A DNA stretch of 64,000 nt from Nicotiana tabacum. Taxonomy: Eukaryota; Streptophyta; Magnoliopsida; Solanales; Solanaceae. The translations under genes and the position numbers were made by a program. Below are positions 60,742 through 64,000 of this stretch, one piece after another. The stretch covers positions 122,084,643-122,148,642 of the forward strand of contig NC_134096.1 of NCBI RefSeq assembly GCF_000715075.1. Direction: 5' to 3'. The notes beneath the pieces were generated by a model that saw only the letters and a list, made by a program, of their open reading frames with translations, was not told the origin of the DNA and did no database searches. Within the stretch, counting starts at the first letter, position 1, and the number at the start of each line of letters is the position of its first letter.

Positions 60742-62455
60742 CCCTCAATCGAGGAGCCACCAATATTGGAGTTGAAGCCCTTGCCTTCACACCTCAGGTA
60801 TGATTTCTTAGGCCCCTGTTCCACATTACCTGTTATTCTTTTTTCGTGCTTAACTAACATGCAGGTAGATTCTACCCTTGCGGTGCTTCAAACAATAAAG
60901 AAGGCAATAGAATGGACATTGGCGGATATTCGGGGTATAAGCCCCGCCTTCTGTATGTACAAAATCATATTGGAGGAAGATGCCAAACCCTCCTTGGAAC
61001 ATCAAAGGAGGTTGAACGAGACCATGCAAGAGGTAGTCAAGAAAGAACTCATCAAGTGGCTAGATGCAGGGTTGTGTACCCCATATCTGATAGTTCATGG
61101 ACTTTGCCGGTACAATGTGTCCCAAAGAAGGGGGGCATGACTATGATCACAAATGATAGAAATTAATTGATCCCCACAAAAACTGTCACCAGTTGGAAGG
61201 TATGCATGGATTATAGAAAGCTGAACAAAGTGACCCGCAAAGACCATTTTCTATTGCCATTTCTTGGCCAAATGTTGGATAGACTTGTCGGGCGTGCTTA
61301 TTATTGCTTTTTAGGTGGGTACTCCAGGTACAACTAGATTCTCATTGCACACGAAGACCAAGAGAAAACCACCTTCACTTGTCCGTGTGGCACATTTGCA
61401 TTCTCACGGATGCCGTTTGATTTGTGTAATGCACCGGTTACCTTTCAGCGGTGTATGATGGAAATATTTACGGATATGGGGGAGGACTCCCTTGAGGTAT
61501 TCATGGATGATTTCAGTGTTGTGGGGGATTTCTTTGAAGAATGTTTGGATAATCTTGATAAAGTGTTGGCCCGATGTGAGGAGACCAACTTAGTGCTTAA
61601 TTGGGAGAAGTGCCACTTTATGGTCGATGAGGGTATTGTCCTCTGCCATAAGATCTCCAAGAACGGTATTGAAGTGGACAAAGCAAAAATTGAAGTGATA
61701 TCAAAACTCCCTCCTCTGACTTCCGTCAAGGGAGTGAGGAGCTTTCTTGGTCACGCAGGGTTTTACCGAAGGTTCATCAAGGATTTCTCAAAAGTGGTGA
61801 ACCCCTTGTGCAAGTTGTTAGAAAAAGATGCCAAGTTTGTGTTCAATGATAATTATATGAAAGCTTTTGAGTTACTCAAGTATAGGTTGACTACACTCCC
61901 ATCATTACCGCACCCAATTGGAGCTTACCATTTGAGCTCATGTGCGATGCTAGCGGCATTGCGGTAGGAGTGGTATTGGGGAAAAAAATTAATTATCCGG
62001 TCTATTATGCAAGAAAAACAATGAACGATGCCCAAGTCAACTATATGGTGACCGAGAAAGAGCTATTAGCCATTGTCTTCACCATGGAAAATTTCGCCCG
62101 TACCTCAATGGGTACCAAAGTGATTGTGCACATTGATCACATGGCACTTCGTTATTTGATGAGTAAAAAAGACTCTAAGTCTAGGTTGACGAGATGGGTT
62201 CTTCTTCTACAAGAGTTTGGCCTTGAAATCATAGACCGAAAAGGGAGTGAAAATCAAGTGGCGGACCATTTGTCCCAATTGGAAGAGGAGGGACGGCCAC
62301 ATGATGGCCTCGATATTAATGATTCATTTTCGGATGAACAACTCCTCTCTGTGTCTGTGACTGGGATACCTTGGTTCGCTAATGTGGCTAACTTACTAGT
62401 GACCGGCATTGTCCCGAATGAGCTCTCTTCAAACCAAAGGAAGAAGCTCAAATAG
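60742..62455 (+). pseudogene. Athila-type reverse transcriptase and RNase H
   Basis: LKPLPSHLRYDFLGPCSTLP leads into the RT. Frameshift near 61080, stop at 61165, then VCMDYRKLNKVTRKDHF, FMDDFSVVG with the catalytic MDD motif (about 61500-61526), and FLGHAGFYRRFIKDFSK. After a shift near 61930 the RNase H follows ([38 protein letters not shown]) to 62455, where a stop interrupts. The GYNQ-type position near 61335 has a stop. Confidence 0.9.
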
Positions 62456-63645
62456 GACTGCTTGGATTATTATTGGGACGAGCCATATCTTTTCAAAATT
62501 TGCAATGATGGTGTTATCCGGAGATGTGTTCCGGAAGAAGAGCAATTGAGTATTCTTGAAGCTTGCCATTCCTCGCCCTATGGTGGTCACCATGGTGGGG
62601 CGAGAACTACTACAAAGGTCCAAACTGTGGATTCTATTGGCCTACCTTGTACAAAGACGCTAGCGAGCTTGTTAGGCATTGTGATGAGTGCCAAAGAGCT
62701 GGTGGAATTTCCAAGAAGAATGAAATGCCCCTCACCACTATTCTTGAGATTGATATTTTTGATGTGTGGGGCATCGACTTTATGGAGCCATTTGTGAGTT
62801 CATGTGGAAACACTTATATTCTGGTTGATGTTGAATATGTTTCCATATGGTTTGAAGTTGTGTCTTTGCCCAACAATGAGGCACAGAGTGTGGTGGCTTT
62901 CTTAAAGAAAAATATCTTCACAAGGTTCAGCACCCCAAGGGCTATCATTAGTGATGGGGGTTCTCATTTTTGCAACAAAGCCTTCGACACTTTACTTTCT
63001 ATGTATGGTGTCAATCATAAGGTGTCAACTCCTTATCACCCATAGGCTAGTGGACAAGTTGAGGTTTCCAACAGGGAGATCAAGAGCATATTATCCAAGA
63101 CTGTCAATGTAAACCAGACTGATTGGTCAAGGAAACTTGACGATGCTTTATGGGCCTATCGTACATCTTACAAGACTCCAATTGGTATGTCTCCGGACTG
63201 GTTGGTATTTGGGAAAGCATTCCATCTTCCGGTTGAATTAGAGCACAAGGCCATGTGGGCGCTGAAGAAGTTGAACCTTGAATGGGATGTAGCTGCCAAT
63301 CTCCGGGTAGAGCAACTAAATGAACTCGATGAGTTCTAGTTCCATGCTTATTCCAGCTCGTCCTTGTATAAGGACAAGATGAAGTACTTACATGACAAAT
63401 ATATCTTGAACAAAGAATTCAAGAAGGATGACTTGGTTCTTCTATTCAACTCTCGGTTACGGATGTTTCCGGGAAATCTCAAGTCAAAGTGGAGTGGCCA
63501 TTTTGAAGTGGTGCATGTAACTCCGTTTGGTGCTTTCGATTTGAAAAACAAAAATGGTGAAATCTTTAGAGTCAATGGGCACCGAGTGAAGCATTACCTT
63601 GGCAAGATTGATGATAGCCACATAGTGGCCTTGATCCATTTCAAA
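62456..63645 (+). pseudogene. Athila-type integrase
   Basis: Zinc domain HHGG...CDECQRAGG (about 62587-62703, with a frame change), core [22 protein letters not shown] and [16 protein letters not shown] (the D, D, E residues), then a C-terminal chromatin-free tail: LLFNSRLRMFPGNLKSKWSG and NGHRVKHYLGKI. Stops at 62453, 63043 (a probable Gln position) and 63337. Ends at 63645. Confidence 0.92.
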
Positions 63646-64000
63646 TGATGATGGTAACATGCGTCGTGCCGCGACGTTAAATCAGGCGCTTCTTGGAAGG
63701 CAACCCATGTGTTTTTCTTTCTTTCGATTTTCTTCTTAGATTAGGCATTGTTTTAGATTAACTGGTTGTGAAGTGTATCTAGGAACTGGTTGTGCAGTGC
63801 AGGATTTTGACAGGGAAAAATTTAACTAAGTGTTGGAAGTTCGCTGACCGTGCCCAAAATTTCGCGCAGCTACATCAAAGCTGTTTGTCTTATCCAGTGC
63901 ATTAGCAACACAGTCAGCCCCAACACAGCTTCAGGTACCTCCATCAGTGGAGGATTCATTGAGGAGCTTCTGGACAACCAGAAGAAGCTCCTGGACAACC
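63646..64000 (+). other. Athila post-integrase leader
   Basis: The word ggcgcttcttggaaggcaac at 63688-63707 is a strongly conserved non-coding element I know from this place in many plant Athila elements, before a possible env-like region. No coding segment is clear before the window ends. The element continues beyond. Confidence 0.65.

Noticed and set aside
49335..63645. Integrated pararetrovirus (caulimovirus)
   Set aside because: Both elements have LTRs or an integrase core and gypsy order gag-protease-RT-RNase H-integrase. No movement protein or coat protein was seen.

Overview
The window is nuclear DNA from a dicot plant. I recognise the dominant LTR family, with LTRs opening TGTAACGACCC or TGTGATGACCC and closing GGGTCGTGACA, as typical of Solanaceae, most likely Nicotiana or a near relative. 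This rests on memory of the repeats and cannot be proven here. Most of the sequence is nested, decayed transposable elements. One host gene looks intact: a four-exon LRR receptor kinase on the minus strand (6362-10156).

Layout. 1-4048: parts of two related LTRs. 4049-5551: 3' half of a Ty1/copia element. 6362-10156: the receptor kinase. 10620-16655: a Mutator-like region with a plant-mobile-domain (PMD) pseudogene, a zf-GRF gene, a 121-bp tandem array and the C-terminal part of a MULE transposase. 16656-25466: a minus-strand LTR element with no coding capacity (LARD-like). 25467-26931: LINE and zf-GRF debris. 26932-31240: start of an LTR, then the 5' half of a copia element whose 5' LTR carries a 1,025-bp non-autonomous MULE. 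33.5-36.05 kb: another LTR relative. 36617-44.76 kb: a CACTA (En/Spm) element with a decayed transposase and captured host exons (U2AF65 and a tyrosine/aromatic amino-acid decarboxylase). 45547-48373: a solo LTR with 5-bp target duplication. 49335-55922: a 5'-truncated Tat-type Ty3/gypsy element, interrupted by an Athila-type gypsy element (55923 to beyond the window end).

The main result is structural. The copia halves at 4049-5551 and 27125-31240 lie in opposite orientation, yet both break at the same codon, carry the same 5-bp duplication (ATACC) and have near-identical LTRs. The two LTRs next to the breaks are also each split at these two places. One inversion of about 1146-26931 would rejoin the copia element, the LTR inside it, and (allowing for a 1.46-kb insertion) the 5' LTR of the LARD-like element. 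The receptor kinase lies inside this roughly 25.8-kb inverted block. It could be a real chromosomal inversion or an assembly or phasing error.

A second result is that the CACTA element has captured at least seven consecutive U2AF65 exons with introns, plus one decarboxylase exon, all on the strand of its transposase. A third is that several LTRs, from at least two unrelated lineages, carry arrays of short near-palindromic words (such as CCGCAGAAGCGG) just upstream of a TATA-like box.
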